From positions 310,001 to 374,000 of the forward strand of contig NZ_SNYI01000003.1 in assembly GCF_004362865.1 (NCBI RefSeq): DNA of 64,000 bases. Direction: 5' to 3'. Positions 43,472 through 52,708 of this stretch are shown piece after piece (the stretch's first letter is position 1; the number at the start of each line of letters is the position of its first letter). Below the pieces are notes generated by a model. It was not told the DNA's origin. It was given only the letters and a program-made list of their open reading frames with translations, and searched no databases. A program made the translations under genes and the position numbers. This DNA is from Zeaxanthinibacter enoshimensis (GTDB lineage Bacteria > Bacteroidota > Bacteroidia > Flavobacteriales > Flavobacteriaceae).

Positions 43472-44062
43472 ATGATTTTACCGATTATCGCGTACGGAGA
43501 TCCAGTACTCAGGAAGGTAGGGGAGGAAATAGACCAGGATTACCCTAAGCTGAACGAGCTTATAGAAAATATGTGGGAGACTATGTACCACGCTAACGGG
43601 GTAGGGCTGGCAGCTCCTCAGATCGGCTTACCCATACGTTTGTTCCTGGTTGATGCATCTCCTTTCGCCGAAGACGAAGATTTGCCGGAAGCGGAAAGAA
43701 AGCAACTGGAAGATTTTAAGCAGGTATTCATCAATGCCGAGATCCTCGAAGAAAATGGTGATCCATGGGCTTTTAACGAAGGCTGCCTGAGTATACCCGA
43801 AGTGAGGGAAGATGTTCAACGCAACGAGAAGATAACCATCCGCTATATGGATGAGAACTTTAAACAATACGAGGAAACCTATGACGGGTTGCTGGCAAGG
43901 GTGATCCAGCATGAATACGATCACATCGAGGGAATTCTCTTTACCGATAAATTGTCATCGCTTAAAAAACGCCTGCTTAAAGGAAAGCTCAGCAACATTT
44001 CCAAAGGGAAGGTAAATGTCGATTACCGTATGCGTTTTCCGGAGTTGAAAAAAGCACGTTAA
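43472..44062 (+). CDS. def: peptide deformylase
   Basis: 196 aa. Removes the N-formyl group from nascent proteins; Fe/Zn enzyme. All three motifs are intact: GVGLAAPQIG (motif I), EGCLSIP with metal Cys (motif II) and QHEYDHIEGILF, the HExxH motif (motif III). An insert of acidic residues after motif I (FAEDEDLPEAERKQLEDF) is typical of Bacteroidota. Between yqgF and DUF5606. Confidence 0.97.
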   Translation: MILPIIAYGDPVLRKVGEEIDQDYPKLNELIENMWETMYHANGVGLAAPQIGLPIRLFLVDASPFAEDEDLPEAERKQLEDFKQVFINAEILEENGDPWAFNEGCLSIPEVREDVQRNEKITIRYMDENFKQYEETYDGLLARVIQHEYDHIEGILFTDKLSSLKKRLLKGKLSNISKGKVNVDYRMRFPELKKAR

Positions 44063-44118
44063 CGAATTCATTAATCCATACAAAATTTTAATCTTTGCCC
44101 CCTATTTCAAAAAAGCCT

Positions 44119-44544
44119 ATGAGTTTAGAAAAGATATTATCTATTGGTGGACGTCCCGGATTGTATAAGCTGCTGACCCAGACCAGGACCGGTTTTGTCG
44201 CAGAATCCCTGCAGGATGGTAAAAAGATCACAGTAGGAATGACTAATAATGTCAGCGTCCTCTCCGAGATCGCGATCTATACCCTGGAAGAAGAACTGCC
44301 GTTAAGGGCTGTGTTCCAGAAGATCAAGGAAAAGGAGAACGGCGGAAAAACCAGTGTGAAGCATAAGGACGATAAGATAAAACTGGAAGAATACTTCTTT
44401 GAGGTACTGCCCAATTACGATGAGGACAGGGTATATGCCAGTGATATCAAGAAGGTGGTTCAATGGTACAACCTGCTCCACGATAATGGGATCACGGATT
44501 TTAGTGAGCCCGAAGAAGAAAAAACATCGGAAGAAAAAGAATAA
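44119..44544 (+). CDS. DUF5606 protein
   Basis: 141 aa from MSLEKILSIGGRPGLYKLL; an upstream ATG 24 bp earlier lacks support. The start block and FVAESLQDGKKITVGMTNNVSVLSEIAIYT match DUF5606, conserved next to def in many Bacteroidota. An SH3-like N-terminal part is followed by a helical C-terminal part and an acidic tail. The function is unknown; the def neighbourhood hints at translation or protein maturation. A strong terminator follows. Confidence 0.88.
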   Translation: MSLEKILSIGGRPGLYKLLTQTRTGFVAESLQDGKKITVGMTNNVSVLSEIAIYTLEEELPLRAVFQKIKEKENGGKTSVKHKDDKIKLEEYFFEVLPNYDEDRVYASDIKKVVQWYNLLHDNGITDFSEPEEEKTSEEKE

Positions 44545-44547
44545 AAG

Positions 44548-44577
44548 AAAAAGCCTTCATTTTGAAGGCTTTTTTTA
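44548..44577. terminator. bidirectional intrinsic terminator, DUF5606 / S10 peptidase gene
   Basis: AAAAAGCCTTC / GAAGGCTTTTT stem with loop ATTTT and a long T run. It also closes the eight-gene minus-strand cluster. Confidence 0.92.
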
Positions 44578-44586
44578 TGGGCTTTT

Positions 44587-46101
44587 TCAACGGGAAGTCC
44601 TTTTAATGAATTCGGCTACATCTTCCTTAAATTTTTCGAGGGAAGGTTGGTGGGTATACATCATATGTCCCGCCTCGTAGTACTTCATCTCGATATTATT
44701 CTTAATCTCCTCCTTGAGCCCCAGGTGATTGATGCTGTGCTCTACCCCGAAGAATACCGTGGCAAGATCGTAAATACCATTAAGCACTAATACTTTCATA
44801 TTCGGATCCCTTGAAAGCGCCTGTGCCATGTCGATCCCCGTATTGATGGCGGCCTGAGTTCCCCAGCGCGAATTCCCTTCGTGTTTCCAATCCCATTTAA
44901 ACCCTTTCCTTCTCCCGGCGGTGATCGAATAGGTCAGTCCTTTGTCTACCTTGAGGTCACCGTAAAAATAATCGAGGAAACCGGCGATATAAGCCGGAGA
45001 TATTGCCAGGCTTTGCGGATCGTAATCCCCGTCCTGGGACAGCAGGTCCTGGTTGATGCCAACGAAACGGGAATCGAGCCTCCCAACTAATTCTCCTTCT
45101 TCCCGTAGTAATTCCGCAAAGAATTCGCTGGCAGACACCCGCAGGTCGGCTTTTAACCAGAAGTCCTTGCTGGTCCCTGTATACTGACCGAGTTTCCCGG
45201 CAATGGCTTCCTTCGCCTGGGGATCGATCTGATCACCTTTAAAGAGCGCCGTAGTATATTCCTGTTCTGTAAAATTCCTTATCTCATCGAGAAAAGTATA
45301 AACGTCTTCTGATTTGTCCGGGATCTTGTCGTGATACCATGCTGTTGCAGCATAGGTCGGGAAGTGTACAATATATGGCAGATCATCCCCAGGGGGGAAA
45401 AGTAATGTTCTAAGGTCAAATACTGCGGAGACCATGATCACACCATTCATTGCAATTCCCTGCTCCAGGAGCTTATTCATAAGACCGGCGTTCCTGAAAG
45501 TTCCATAGCTCTCTCCCAACAGGTATTTAGGGCTGTTCATCCTGTCATATTCAATAAGGAACTGGGTGATGAACAACGAAAGGCTCCGGATATCCTGATC
45601 TACTCCCCAGAAATCTTCGAATTTTGCTTCGCCTACCGGGATACTTAATCCTGTGCCTACCGGGTCTATCATTACGAGGTCTGCGACGTCAAGGATAGAG
45701 TGGTTGTTATTGACAATCCGGTAGGGAGCAGCCGGTGTCGGTACCGGGTCTTCCACGACAATACGTTTTGGCCCCAGCACCCCCATATGTAACCAGAAAG
45801 ATGAAGATCCCGGGCCCCCGTTAAAGGCAAAAACCACAGGTCTCCTCCTGGTAGCGACTCCCCGCCTGGTATCCCTAGCGTAATAGGTGAAGCCCATCAG
45901 AGCGATGGGTTTGTTATTTTCATCCCTCACCTTAAAAGTACCTGCTTTTGCGGTGAGGTAGATCGTATTGCCACCCACGTTCACCTGCTGAATGGTCGTA
46001 GCGACCTCCGCCTCAGGGATCGTATCTTTCGATTGCTGTGCCTGTAATGCGATGCCAAAAAAGACAAGGCATACGGCTAAGATCCTTACTCTGCTATTCA
46101 T
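44587..46101 (-). CDS. exported S10 serine carboxypeptidase-like protein
   Basis: 504 aa. Signal peptide ~1-22 (ends LQAQ). Alpha/beta-hydrolase fold of the S10 type: oxyanion-side FAFNGGPGSSSFWLHMG, nucleophile Ser198 in LLGESYGT, Asp in GIYDLATVFF and His in YEAGHMMYTH. Releases C-terminal residues from peptides, or acts as an acyltransferase in some relatives. Last gene of the minus-strand exoenzyme cluster. Its start overlaps the GH20 stop by 8 bp, so they are translationally coupled. Confidence 0.93.
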   Translation of the reverse strand: MNSRVRILAVCLVFFGIALQAQQSKDTIPEAEVATTIQQVNVGGNTIYLTAKAGTFKVRDENNKPIALMGFTYYARDTRRGVATRRRPVVFAFNGGPGSSSFWLHMGVLGPKRIVVEDPVPTPAAPYRIVNNNHSILDVADLVMIDPVGTGLSIPVGEAKFEDFWGVDQDIRSLSLFITQFLIEYDRMNSPKYLLGESYGTFRNAGLMNKLLEQGIAMNGVIMVSAVFDLRTLLFPPGDDLPYIVHFPTYAATAWYHDKIPDKSEDVYTFLDEIRNFTEQEYTTALFKGDQIDPQAKEAIAGKLGQYTGTSKDFWLKADLRVSASEFFAELLREEGELVGRLDSRFVGINQDLLSQDGDYDPQSLAISPAYIAGFLDYFYGDLKVDKGLTYSITAGRRKGFKWDWKHEGNSRWGTQAAINTGIDMAQALSRDPNMKVLVLNGIYDLATVFFGVEHSINHLGLKEEIKNNIEMKYYEAGHMMYTHQPSLEKFKEDVAEFIKRTSR

Positions 46102-47719
46102 CTTCCTCCGATTTTGGGGTTAACTCAAGTTCTCCCAGTTCCCAATCGACCCTGGAAGATGGGTAGTATGCAATATTCATTCGCTGTAAATAAGGTAATT
46201 GACGGGCAAGACGTTTGCTGTAATCTTCCCAGTCGCGCTTCTCATCCGGGGTCCATCCCAATTCCGCATAACCGATGGCCCTGGGAAATGCCAGGTATTC
46301 CAATTCTTCACTGTTGCTGATGGTCTCCGACCAGAGTGGAGCTTCGATTCCAAGGATATGTTCCCTGGGAATTTTTGAAGAGTAGGTGACCGGGCTCCAG
46401 GTATAGGCACTGTCTACCGGGATATAGGCAGCCCAGTGAAGTCCGTGTTTGGAGGAAGGATCGTACTGCATATCCAGGTAAGCCTTCTTGGCGGGAGACA
46501 TGATCACCTTTAATCCTTTTTTAACCGCTTCGGCGGCATTTTCTTCACTTGCCCAGAATTGGGCAATGCTGTTCTTGCTTACGTTGGCTGTGGCAATTTC
46601 ATCCCATCCGATCATGGTCTTCCCATGTTTTTCAACGATCTTTTCTACTTTCTCTATAAAATAAACGTAGTCGTTCTTCTTGGTGGCATGACTTTCATCG
46701 CCCCCGATATGTATATACGGCCCGGGCGTCATGGTGACCAGTTCCCCTATCACCTCGTCGATAAATTCATAAACTTTTTCCTTGCGGGTGTCCCAGGTAC
46801 TGAAACCTACCTTGGTTCCTTCATATAACTCTGGTTTTTTTCCATTGCCATTGAGCTCGGGGTAGGCTACAGAAGCAGCATTCGTATGTCCCGGCATATC
46901 TATTTCCGGCACTACGGTGATATAGTGTTTGGCCGCGTAATTTACCAGGTCCACATACTCTTCCTGGGTATAAAATCCACCGGCTTCACCGCCAACCTCA
47001 GTTTGCCCGCCTACCTCTGTAAGTTTCGGCCAGGATTTAATTTCAATTCTCCATCCCTGGTCGTCCGTAAGATGGATGTGGAAAATGTTATACTTATAAT
47101 AGGCCAGGGCGTCAATGTACTTTTTAACCTCATCAACACTAAAGAAGTGTCGGGCTACATCCAGCATAGCTCCCCTGTAGGCCAGGGATGGTTTGTCTTT
47201 GATAACGCCAGTCGGAATTGGCCAGATGGGGTGTTCGGCCAGGGTATCATTGGCGAAATTCGGGATGAGCTGTCTTATGGTCTGAACTCCCCTGAATGCG
47301 CCTTCCGGTGTATGTGCTTCCAGCAGGATAGAATCCCGGCTGATCTTCAGCTTATAGGCTTCCGGGTTGTCATAAAGCGTATCTTCCGATTTCATAATAA
47401 ATATACCCCGCTCGGAGATCAGGGGTTCCGTCGGTTTTAATGGCAATTCCAGGGAGGTAACCGCTGCAATCTTTTCGGAAAGGAAACGACCGACTTCCCT
47501 GAACTCAACAGGGTCTGTGTCGATAAACAGTTTGGTGTTCTTGTCAAGGCCAAAGGCGTCCCCGGTAGCTTCAACGTGGACGGGTTTCGGGATCAGTGCT
47601 GCCTGTTCCAGGTCAGTGGGCGGATATGTTATTCCTTTCTCTTCCTTTTGATTACAGGAGAGGTGAATGGTAACCCCTAATAATAGGAGGAGAGTTCGGT
47701 GAAGGATGAGATGCTTCAT
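46094..47719 (-). CDS. GH20 beta-N-acetylhexosaminidase, lipoprotein
   Basis: 541 aa. Lipoprotein signal with Cys near residue 23 (HLSC). A GH20b domain lies at ~35-155, then the TIM barrel (~165-500): YRGAMLDVARHFF, HIHLTDDQGWRIEIKSWP and the catalytic pair in YIHIGGDESHATK (Asp-Glu of substrate-assisted catalysis). WDEIAT and ILGIEAPLWSE follow. Cleaves terminal GlcNAc or GalNAc from chitin, glycoprotein or peptidoglycan fragments. Transcribed with an SGNH hydrolase (20 bp upstream). Confidence 0.95.
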   Translation of the reverse strand: MKHLILHRTLLLLLGVTIHLSCNQKEEKGITYPPTDLEQAALIPKPVHVEATGDAFGLDKNTKLFIDTDPVEFREVGRFLSEKIAAVTSLELPLKPTEPLISERGIFIMKSEDTLYDNPEAYKLKISRDSILLEAHTPEGAFRGVQTIRQLIPNFANDTLAEHPIWPIPTGVIKDKPSLAYRGAMLDVARHFFSVDEVKKYIDALAYYKYNIFHIHLTDDQGWRIEIKSWPKLTEVGGQTEVGGEAGGFYTQEEYVDLVNYAAKHYITVVPEIDMPGHTNAASVAYPELNGNGKKPELYEGTKVGFSTWDTRKEKVYEFIDEVIGELVTMTPGPYIHIGGDESHATKKNDYVYFIEKVEKIVEKHGKTMIGWDEIATANVSKNSIAQFWASEENAAEAVKKGLKVIMSPAKKAYLDMQYDPSSKHGLHWAAYIPVDSAYTWSPVTYSSKIPREHILGIEAPLWSETISNSEELEYLAFPRAIGYAELGWTPDEKRDWEDYSKRLARQLPYLQRMNIAYYPSSRVDWELGELELTPKSEEDE

Positions 47720-47739
47720 TTCTGGTAATATTGGTTTAA

Positions 47740-48393
47740 TTAATTTATATGATTTTTAAGGACATGGTGCCAAATACGATAGCCTTCCTCGGTCATATGC
47801 AGACCATCTTCGAGAAAGATATCGGTGCGCACTTGCCGGTCTTCCCGGATCATAGGATCCCAGATATTGACAAATGTTAATTGTTCATCGCCCTGGCAAA
47901 GTCTTTTTAATTTCCTGTTCAACCGTTTAAATCGCCCCTTCAGGTGCCAGCGGGAGGGGCTGGGTTTCGCTGCGATCAGTAGTATCTGCACTCCTTCCTG
48001 CCTGATCTTGATCTCGTGAACAAGTTGCTTCATCTGCCTCCGGATATCAGCAGGTCTCAGGTTGTCATTAAGATCGTTGTCTCCCTCGTAAATGATCACT
48101 TTGTCAGGATCATACCTGAAAATAAGATCTTCAGAAAAATGACGTAAGTCGGCTGTCATTGAACCCCCAAAGCCGGAGTTGATCACCTGGTACCGGGGGA
48201 ATAAATCCTGTAAACCTTGCCACATGCGGATACTGGAACTGCCCGTGAAAACTATGGTCGAGTCCCGGGGGGTCCAGATAGTATCATATCGCTTTATTAT
48301 CGTATTGACTTCCTCCTGGAAAGGATGTTGTTGTTGTGCTGACGTTGCCAGGAAAGCAATGGTAAAAAGAAGTGATAGTAATTTTCTCATCAT
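47740..48393 (-). CDS. exported SGNH/GDSL hydrolase
   Basis: 217 aa (or 216 from the second Met). Signal peptide ~1-20 (ends TSAQQ). Block I FTGSSSIRMW with nucleophile Ser, block II NSGFGGSM, block III YEGDNDLND and block V DIFLEDGLHMTEEGY with the catalytic Asp and His are all present. Family members de-acylate or de-acetylate sugars. Between an alpha/beta hydrolase and GH20, so de-O-acetylation of aminosugar polymers is a reasonable guess. Confidence 0.92.
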   Translation of the reverse strand: MMRKLLSLLFTIAFLATSAQQQHPFQEEVNTIIKRYDTIWTPRDSTIVFTGSSSIRMWQGLQDLFPRYQVINSGFGGSMTADLRHFSEDLIFRYDPDKVIIYEGDNDLNDNLRPADIRRQMKQLVHEIKIRQEGVQILLIAAKPSPSRWHLKGRFKRLNRKLKRLCQGDEQLTFVNIWDPMIREDRQVRTDIFLEDGLHMTEEGYRIWHHVLKNHIN

Positions 48394-48406
48394 CTATATC
48401 ATAATT

Positions 48407-49273
48407 CTATTTGGTGGTTAATGCTTCGGCGAGCATCCAGTCATATACGCGTTCTATCCAGTCATCCACAGGCAGGCCCTGGCTTTTCATCCCGAAACCA
48501 TGGCCGCCTTTTGAGTACATATGAAGTCCGACTACCCTACTTGAATTTAACCAGGAATTATATAAGGCAATACTACCGGGGGCGAGCATTAACGGATCGT
48601 CCGAGGCACAGATCACCAACATAGGGGGGGCATTTTCGGGAACTTCCTGTACAGGCATAGCAGTCGTCCAGGGGTATACCGGGACGAGGAAATCCGGCCT
48701 GTCAGAACTTTCATAGCCGTAGGCTACTCCCATCAGCACGGCACCACCGGCTGAAAACCCCATAAATCCTATTTTTACCGGATCAACATTAAAGGAATCA
48801 GCCTTTTCTCTTACGAAGGATACAGCATTGAGCCCGTCTTCCACGGAAAAAGAAATAAGGTCGGAGACGTTCTTCATGATCTCAGCTGGGTTCGATTGGG
48901 ATGCGGTCGTAATTTCCTTTACTCCATCCTCTCCTGTAGGCACCAGCCTGTACTTTAAAACAAAGGCAGTGATACCCTTATCCTTTAACCATTCGGCCAC
49001 CATTCTTCCCTCGCTTTCAATACTCAGGGCATATAACCCACCCCCGGGTGCAATGATCACGGCAGTTCCATTGGGGTTCTCCGGGCGAAAAACTTCCATC
49101 CGGGGAACAGATACATTCGTGGTCACTTCGGTGTCCCAGATCTGGGAAAAGTATTCTTTTTCGCTTCCTGTCCAGCTGACTGTGCTAGGTTCTGTATACG
49201 GAAGTTCAATGACTTCCTGTGCGGTTAAAAGAAAAGGAAGGAAGCTAAGAAGAAAGAGAATCGGTTTTTTCAT
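48407..49273 (-). CDS. exported alpha/beta hydrolase (esterase, BD-FAE/HSL-like)
   Basis: 288 aa. Signal peptide ~1-19 (ends LLTAQ). Oxyanion region VIIAPGGGLYALSIESEG, nucleophile in GFMGFSAGGAVL, acid near PPMLVICASDDPLML and His in YSKGGHGFGM. The family contains acetyl-xylan and feruloyl-type esterases as well as peptidases. 13 bp before the SGNH gene, and both probably remove ester groups from extracellular glycans. Confidence 0.92.
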   Translation of the reverse strand: MKKPILFLLSFLPFLLTAQEVIELPYTEPSTVSWTGSEKEYFSQIWDTEVTTNVSVPRMEVFRPENPNGTAVIIAPGGGLYALSIESEGRMVAEWLKDKGITAFVLKYRLVPTGEDGVKEITTASQSNPAEIMKNVSDLISFSVEDGLNAVSFVREKADSFNVDPVKIGFMGFSAGGAVLMGVAYGYESSDRPDFLVPVYPWTTAMPVQEVPENAPPMLVICASDDPLMLAPGSIALYNSWLNSSRVVGLHMYSKGGHGFGMKSQGLPVDDWIERVYDWMLAEALTTK

Positions 49274-49313
49274 GGTTCATATCAATGTTGGTTGTTTTTA
49301 TTTTAATGTTTGC

Positions 49314-50084
49314 TCAGGTTACAGCCTCCAGTTCCGGGTAGTGAAAAGGTTCAGATATTTCCGGGATATTCCCGGCATATTCTTTCCCACGGAGTCTTCT
49401 TACGGTATGTGCCTGTAGGCTGTCAGCAGGGTAACTGCGGATCATATCGGTCAGGGCTTTCTGATCCGGTGGAGTATCTGCAGCTCTCAGCCACTCCTCT
49501 TCCATGCCCTCAGGTATAATAAAAGGCATGCGGGGCCCCTCGAGTTTAGGGTTGTTATGAATCCTGGCCAGCAGGGGATTGCCCGTAGTGGTCACGATAC
49601 TGAAGGTGGTGAGGTGTTCTCCGTTGTCACGGTCGGTCCAGGTATTCCAGAGCCCTGCAAACACCATTGGCTCCCCGCTTTTGAAAGAAATAAAATAAGG
49701 GTAGGTCTTTCCTTTAAAATGATGATGTTCATAAAAACCGTCAACGTAAACAAGACAGCGATGTTCTTTAGCGGCATCCCGGAAAGCAGGTTTTTCAAAT
49801 ATCGTTTCTCCCCGGGCATTGAGGGTATTATTCCAGAACTTCTGCTGTTGCGCCCTGTCTTTTACCCAATGCGGTACCAGGCCCCATTGTGCTACTATGG
49901 GCATATAGGGTGATTCTTCAGTGTAGATCAGTAACTTTGGATGCTGAAAGCCTGAAGCGTGGAAGAGCGGGAGATCAGTCAATGGGAGGATGGTTTGTTC
50001 AATTTCCTTTACAGCATCCTCATCCCCGCTTCGCTTAGCCCTTTTCAGTTGTGCTTCCTTACTGCTCTTTATATCATAACACAT
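49314..50084 (-). CDS. SRAP domain protein (YedK/HMCES family)
   Basis: 256 aa, cytoplasmic. Starts MCYDIKSS with the catalytic Cys2 that, after Met removal, crosslinks abasic sites in single-stranded DNA. NTLNARGET and VYVDGFYEHHHFKG (active-site Asn/Arg and Glu) are conserved; a terminal NPKLEGPRMPFII replaces the common H-x-RMP. It is the only non-exported protein in the middle of the exoenzyme cluster. A near-match -7 sequence (TATCTTTA) about 25 bp upstream suggests its own promoter. Confidence 0.93.
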   Translation of the reverse strand: MCYDIKSSKEAQLKRAKRSGDEDAVKEIEQTILPLTDLPLFHASGFQHPKLLIYTEESPYMPIVAQWGLVPHWVKDRAQQQKFWNNTLNARGETIFEKPAFRDAAKEHRCLVYVDGFYEHHHFKGKTYPYFISFKSGEPMVFAGLWNTWTDRDNGEHLTTFSIVTTTGNPLLARIHNNPKLEGPRMPFIIPEGMEEEWLRAADTPPDQKALTDMIRSYPADSLQAHTVRRLRGKEYAGNIPEISEPFHYPELEAVT

Positions 50085-50140
50085 AGTAATCTCGGGTTTG
50101 TCGGTACGGGCTCTCTAAAGATATAAAAATGCCGTCTTAC

Positions 50141-51037
50141 TTAAAATCGCGTGCCTTTTACTTTCATGGGCAGGGAATACAATGCGTCCATAGCCGTAAT
50201 AAAAAGGGTTTTCTGGTCTTTTCCTCCAAAAGTCACGTTTGCGGTCCATTCTTCCGGGACGGGAATGTGGAGGATCTTTTTCCCGCTCGCATCCAGAACG
50301 GTAACACCGTCCCCGGTCAGGTACAGGTTGCCATGTTCATCCAGGGTCATCCCATCAGAGCCCATGCCCGCAAATAATCTCCTGTTAACCAGTTCCCCAT
50401 TTTCTGCAATTTCGTAGGCATAGGTCTTACTATCGCCTATATCTGCAATATATAATGTAGTTCCATCCGCGCTGCCGATAATTCCATTGGGTTGTACCAG
50501 GTTATCTGCAGCTACTCTTATCTCTTTTTTACCAGGGCTGAGGTAATAAACCCTTTCCTGTTCTATTTCTTTTTCGGTTCGATCCCAATACGGCCTCTGG
50601 TAATAAGGATCCGTGAAATATATGCCGCCTTGCTTATCGATCCACAGGTCGTTGGGACCATTGAATTTTCGGCCCTCAAAATCGGCTGCCAGGATTTCAT
50701 GCTGCTTGTTCCGGTCAATCTTCCATAATTGGAAAACCTCGTCAGCCGCTGCTACCAGGTGGCCCTGGCGGTCTACATAAAGTCCGTTGGCCCTTCCGGC
50801 GGGTTCCAGGTAGACGGAGACTTTTCCCGTGGAGGAATCCCATTTCAGTATCCTGTTGTTGGGCTGGTCTGTAAAATAGACATTACCCAGGCTGTCCGAA
50901 GCAGGTCCTTCGGTGAATTGGAACCCATCGGCCACAAGGGTGAGGCTCCCGTCATTTGCTATCAGCCCATGATCAGAGGGATTACAACCAACCAACAGCA
51001 GTAGCAGGAGTGCTGCAAAATTTCTGTTCATCTTCAT
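50141..51037 (-). CDS. SMP-30/gluconolactonase/LRE-family lipoprotein
   Basis: 298 aa. Lipoprotein signal with Cys at ~18 (LLLVGC). Six-blade propeller: FTEGPASDSLGNVYFTDQ (metal Glu), GRANGLYVDRQGHLV, FNGPNDLWIDKQGGIYFTDPYY (metal Asn and Asp) and VQPNGIIGSADGTTLYIADIGDS (metal Asn/Asp). It hydrolyses lactones such as gluconolactone or uses related substrates. ATG overlaps the stop of the D-aminoacylase-like gene by one base (TAATG), so expression is coupled. Confidence 0.9.
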   Translation of the reverse strand: MKMNRNFAALLLLLLVGCNPSDHGLIANDGSLTLVADGFQFTEGPASDSLGNVYFTDQPNNRILKWDSSTGKVSVYLEPAGRANGLYVDRQGHLVAAADEVFQLWKIDRNKQHEILAADFEGRKFNGPNDLWIDKQGGIYFTDPYYQRPYWDRTEKEIEQERVYYLSPGKKEIRVAADNLVQPNGIIGSADGTTLYIADIGDSKTYAYEIAENGELVNRRLFAGMGSDGMTLDEHGNLYLTGDGVTVLDASGKKILHIPVPEEWTANVTFGGKDQKTLFITAMDALYSLPMKVKGTRF

Positions 51038-52695
51038 TATTCCTCTTTCTTTTGATACCCTGGTCCCCGAACTACTCTTCCCGGGGTTGAACCCGTATGT
51101 TCTCCTTCCTCAAGCACCGGGGTGCCATTGACAAGAACATATTCTACACCAGTAGCATACTGGTGGGGTTTCTCAAATGTGGCATGGTCCTGGATTTTAT
51201 CTGGATCAAATATCACGATGTCTGCAAAATACCCCTCTTTTAAACTTCCCCTTTGCTGTATTTTAAGGTTGGAGGCCGGCAGCCCTGTCAGCCTGTGGAT
51301 CGCTTCTTCCAGCGGAATGACTTTCCGGTCCCGCACGTAATGTCCCAGCAAACGCGCAAAAGACCCGTATGCCCGGGGATGGGTGCTTTGTTCCAGGAAT
51401 ATTCCTTCGTTGGTATAAGAACCTGCGTCTGAACAGATAGACATATAGGGGAGTGCTAATTTCTTCTCGATATTGGCTTCATCCATAGAAAAGTAAACCA
51501 CTTGTATCCTGCTGTCATCCTCCTGTATAAGGTTGACGATTGTTTCTTCCGGGGAAGTGTTCCTCTCCTCTGCGACCTCGAGCAAGGTTTTCCCGATCAG
51601 GCCTCTCAGTGCTTTGTTCTTAAATCCCACCAGTAAAATATTCTCCGGCGGCACGTGAAAATCAATTTCAGAGATCATGGCGGACCGTTTTTTCGGCTGA
51701 TTGATCATTTCCATGGTAGCCGCATGGCCGCCTTCTTTTGCCCAGTCGGGCAGGAGGATATTGAGTCCCGTAGAGCTGGCGTTATACATGTACATATCCG
51801 TGGTTATGGCCAGTCCGGCTGCACGGGCACTGTCGATCTTGGCAATGGCGGGATCCAGGAGATCCCAGTTTTCCGTTCCCGATGCTTTAAAGTGGTAGAT
51901 TTCGGCTGGTACTTCAGCCGCTGCTGCAATCTGTATCACCTCGTCCACCGCCTCAAGGAGTTTGTCCTCCTCGCTCCTGATATGGGAAATATACATTCCG
52001 TCATAGGCTGAAACAACTTTTGCCAGTTCTATGATCTCTTCTGTATCTGCATGTCCGCTGGGAGCATATATAAGCGAAGTGGATAGTCCTACAGCACCTT
52101 CTTGCATCGCCTGTTCCAGGAGCGATTTCATTTCTTCCATTTCTTCACTGCTGGGCTTCCGGTTTTCATAGCCCATCACGTATTCCCTTAGTGTCCCGTT
52201 TCCAACGAACGAGGCGATATTGGTTGACACCCCTTTTTCTTCCAGGTATTCCAGGTACTCCCCCAAACTGTTCCAGGGTATATCGTATTTGATATCCTGC
52301 TGCGAAAGGCGCATTTCATTTTTAGTGCGTTCGTTCAGTGGCCCCATGGAATGGCCTTCTCCCATTACCTCAAGGGTAACCCCCTGCCGGATATCCCCCT
52401 GCGAGCGCCCGTCCTCCAGCAGGGAAACATTCGCCCAGCTCAGCATATTGATAAAACCCGGGGCAACAACCAGGCCTTTGGCATTGATCACCTTTCTGCC
52501 CTCCGCATTGTCAAGGTTTCCTATAGCTGCGATGGTGTCTGCATTAATGGCGATATCCCCGGCATAGGCCGGGTTGCCGGTGCCGTCAACAAGTTGGCCG
52601 TTCCTGATTATCACATCATATTCAACGGTTTCTGAACATGAAGTTAACAGGACGAGACTGATCAGGGTATACGATAATTTCTTAAATCTGGTCAT
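51037..52695 (-). CDS. D-aminoacylase-like amidohydrolase lipoprotein, atypical metal site
   Basis: 552 aa from MTRFKKLSYTLISLVLLTSCS (lipobox Cys); upstream residues are inside the next gene. Overall it matches N-acyl-D-amino-acid deacylases: VVAPGFINMLSWANVSLLEDG, DIRQGVTLEVMGEGHSMG, YISHIRSEEDKLL, EIYHFKASG and YMSICSDAGS. The first metal motif HxH expected after PGFID is replaced by MLSWAN, and the conserved Cys of the TEV-GxCG loop is absent. The later His and Asp sites remain. The substrate is therefore uncertain. Coupled to the SMP-30 gene by TAATG. Confidence 0.88.
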   Translation of the reverse strand: MTRFKKLSYTLISLVLLTSCSETVEYDVIIRNGQLVDGTGNPAYAGDIAINADTIAAIGNLDNAEGRKVINAKGLVVAPGFINMLSWANVSLLEDGRSQGDIRQGVTLEVMGEGHSMGPLNERTKNEMRLSQQDIKYDIPWNSLGEYLEYLEEKGVSTNIASFVGNGTLREYVMGYENRKPSSEEMEEMKSLLEQAMQEGAVGLSTSLIYAPSGHADTEEIIELAKVVSAYDGMYISHIRSEEDKLLEAVDEVIQIAAAAEVPAEIYHFKASGTENWDLLDPAIAKIDSARAAGLAITTDMYMYNASSTGLNILLPDWAKEGGHAATMEMINQPKKRSAMISEIDFHVPPENILLVGFKNKALRGLIGKTLLEVAEERNTSPEETIVNLIQEDDSRIQVVYFSMDEANIEKKLALPYMSICSDAGSYTNEGIFLEQSTHPRAYGSFARLLGHYVRDRKVIPLEEAIHRLTGLPASNLKIQQRGSLKEGYFADIVIFDPDKIQDHATFEKPHQYATGVEYVLVNGTPVLEEGEHTGSTPGRVVRGPGYQKKEE

Positions 52696-52708
52696 GGTTT
52701 GAAATAAT

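Noticed and set aside
49557-49913. plus-strand open frames across the SRAP gene and the exoenzyme cluster
   Set aside because: All are shadows of the minus-strand genes; none has a promoter or family match.
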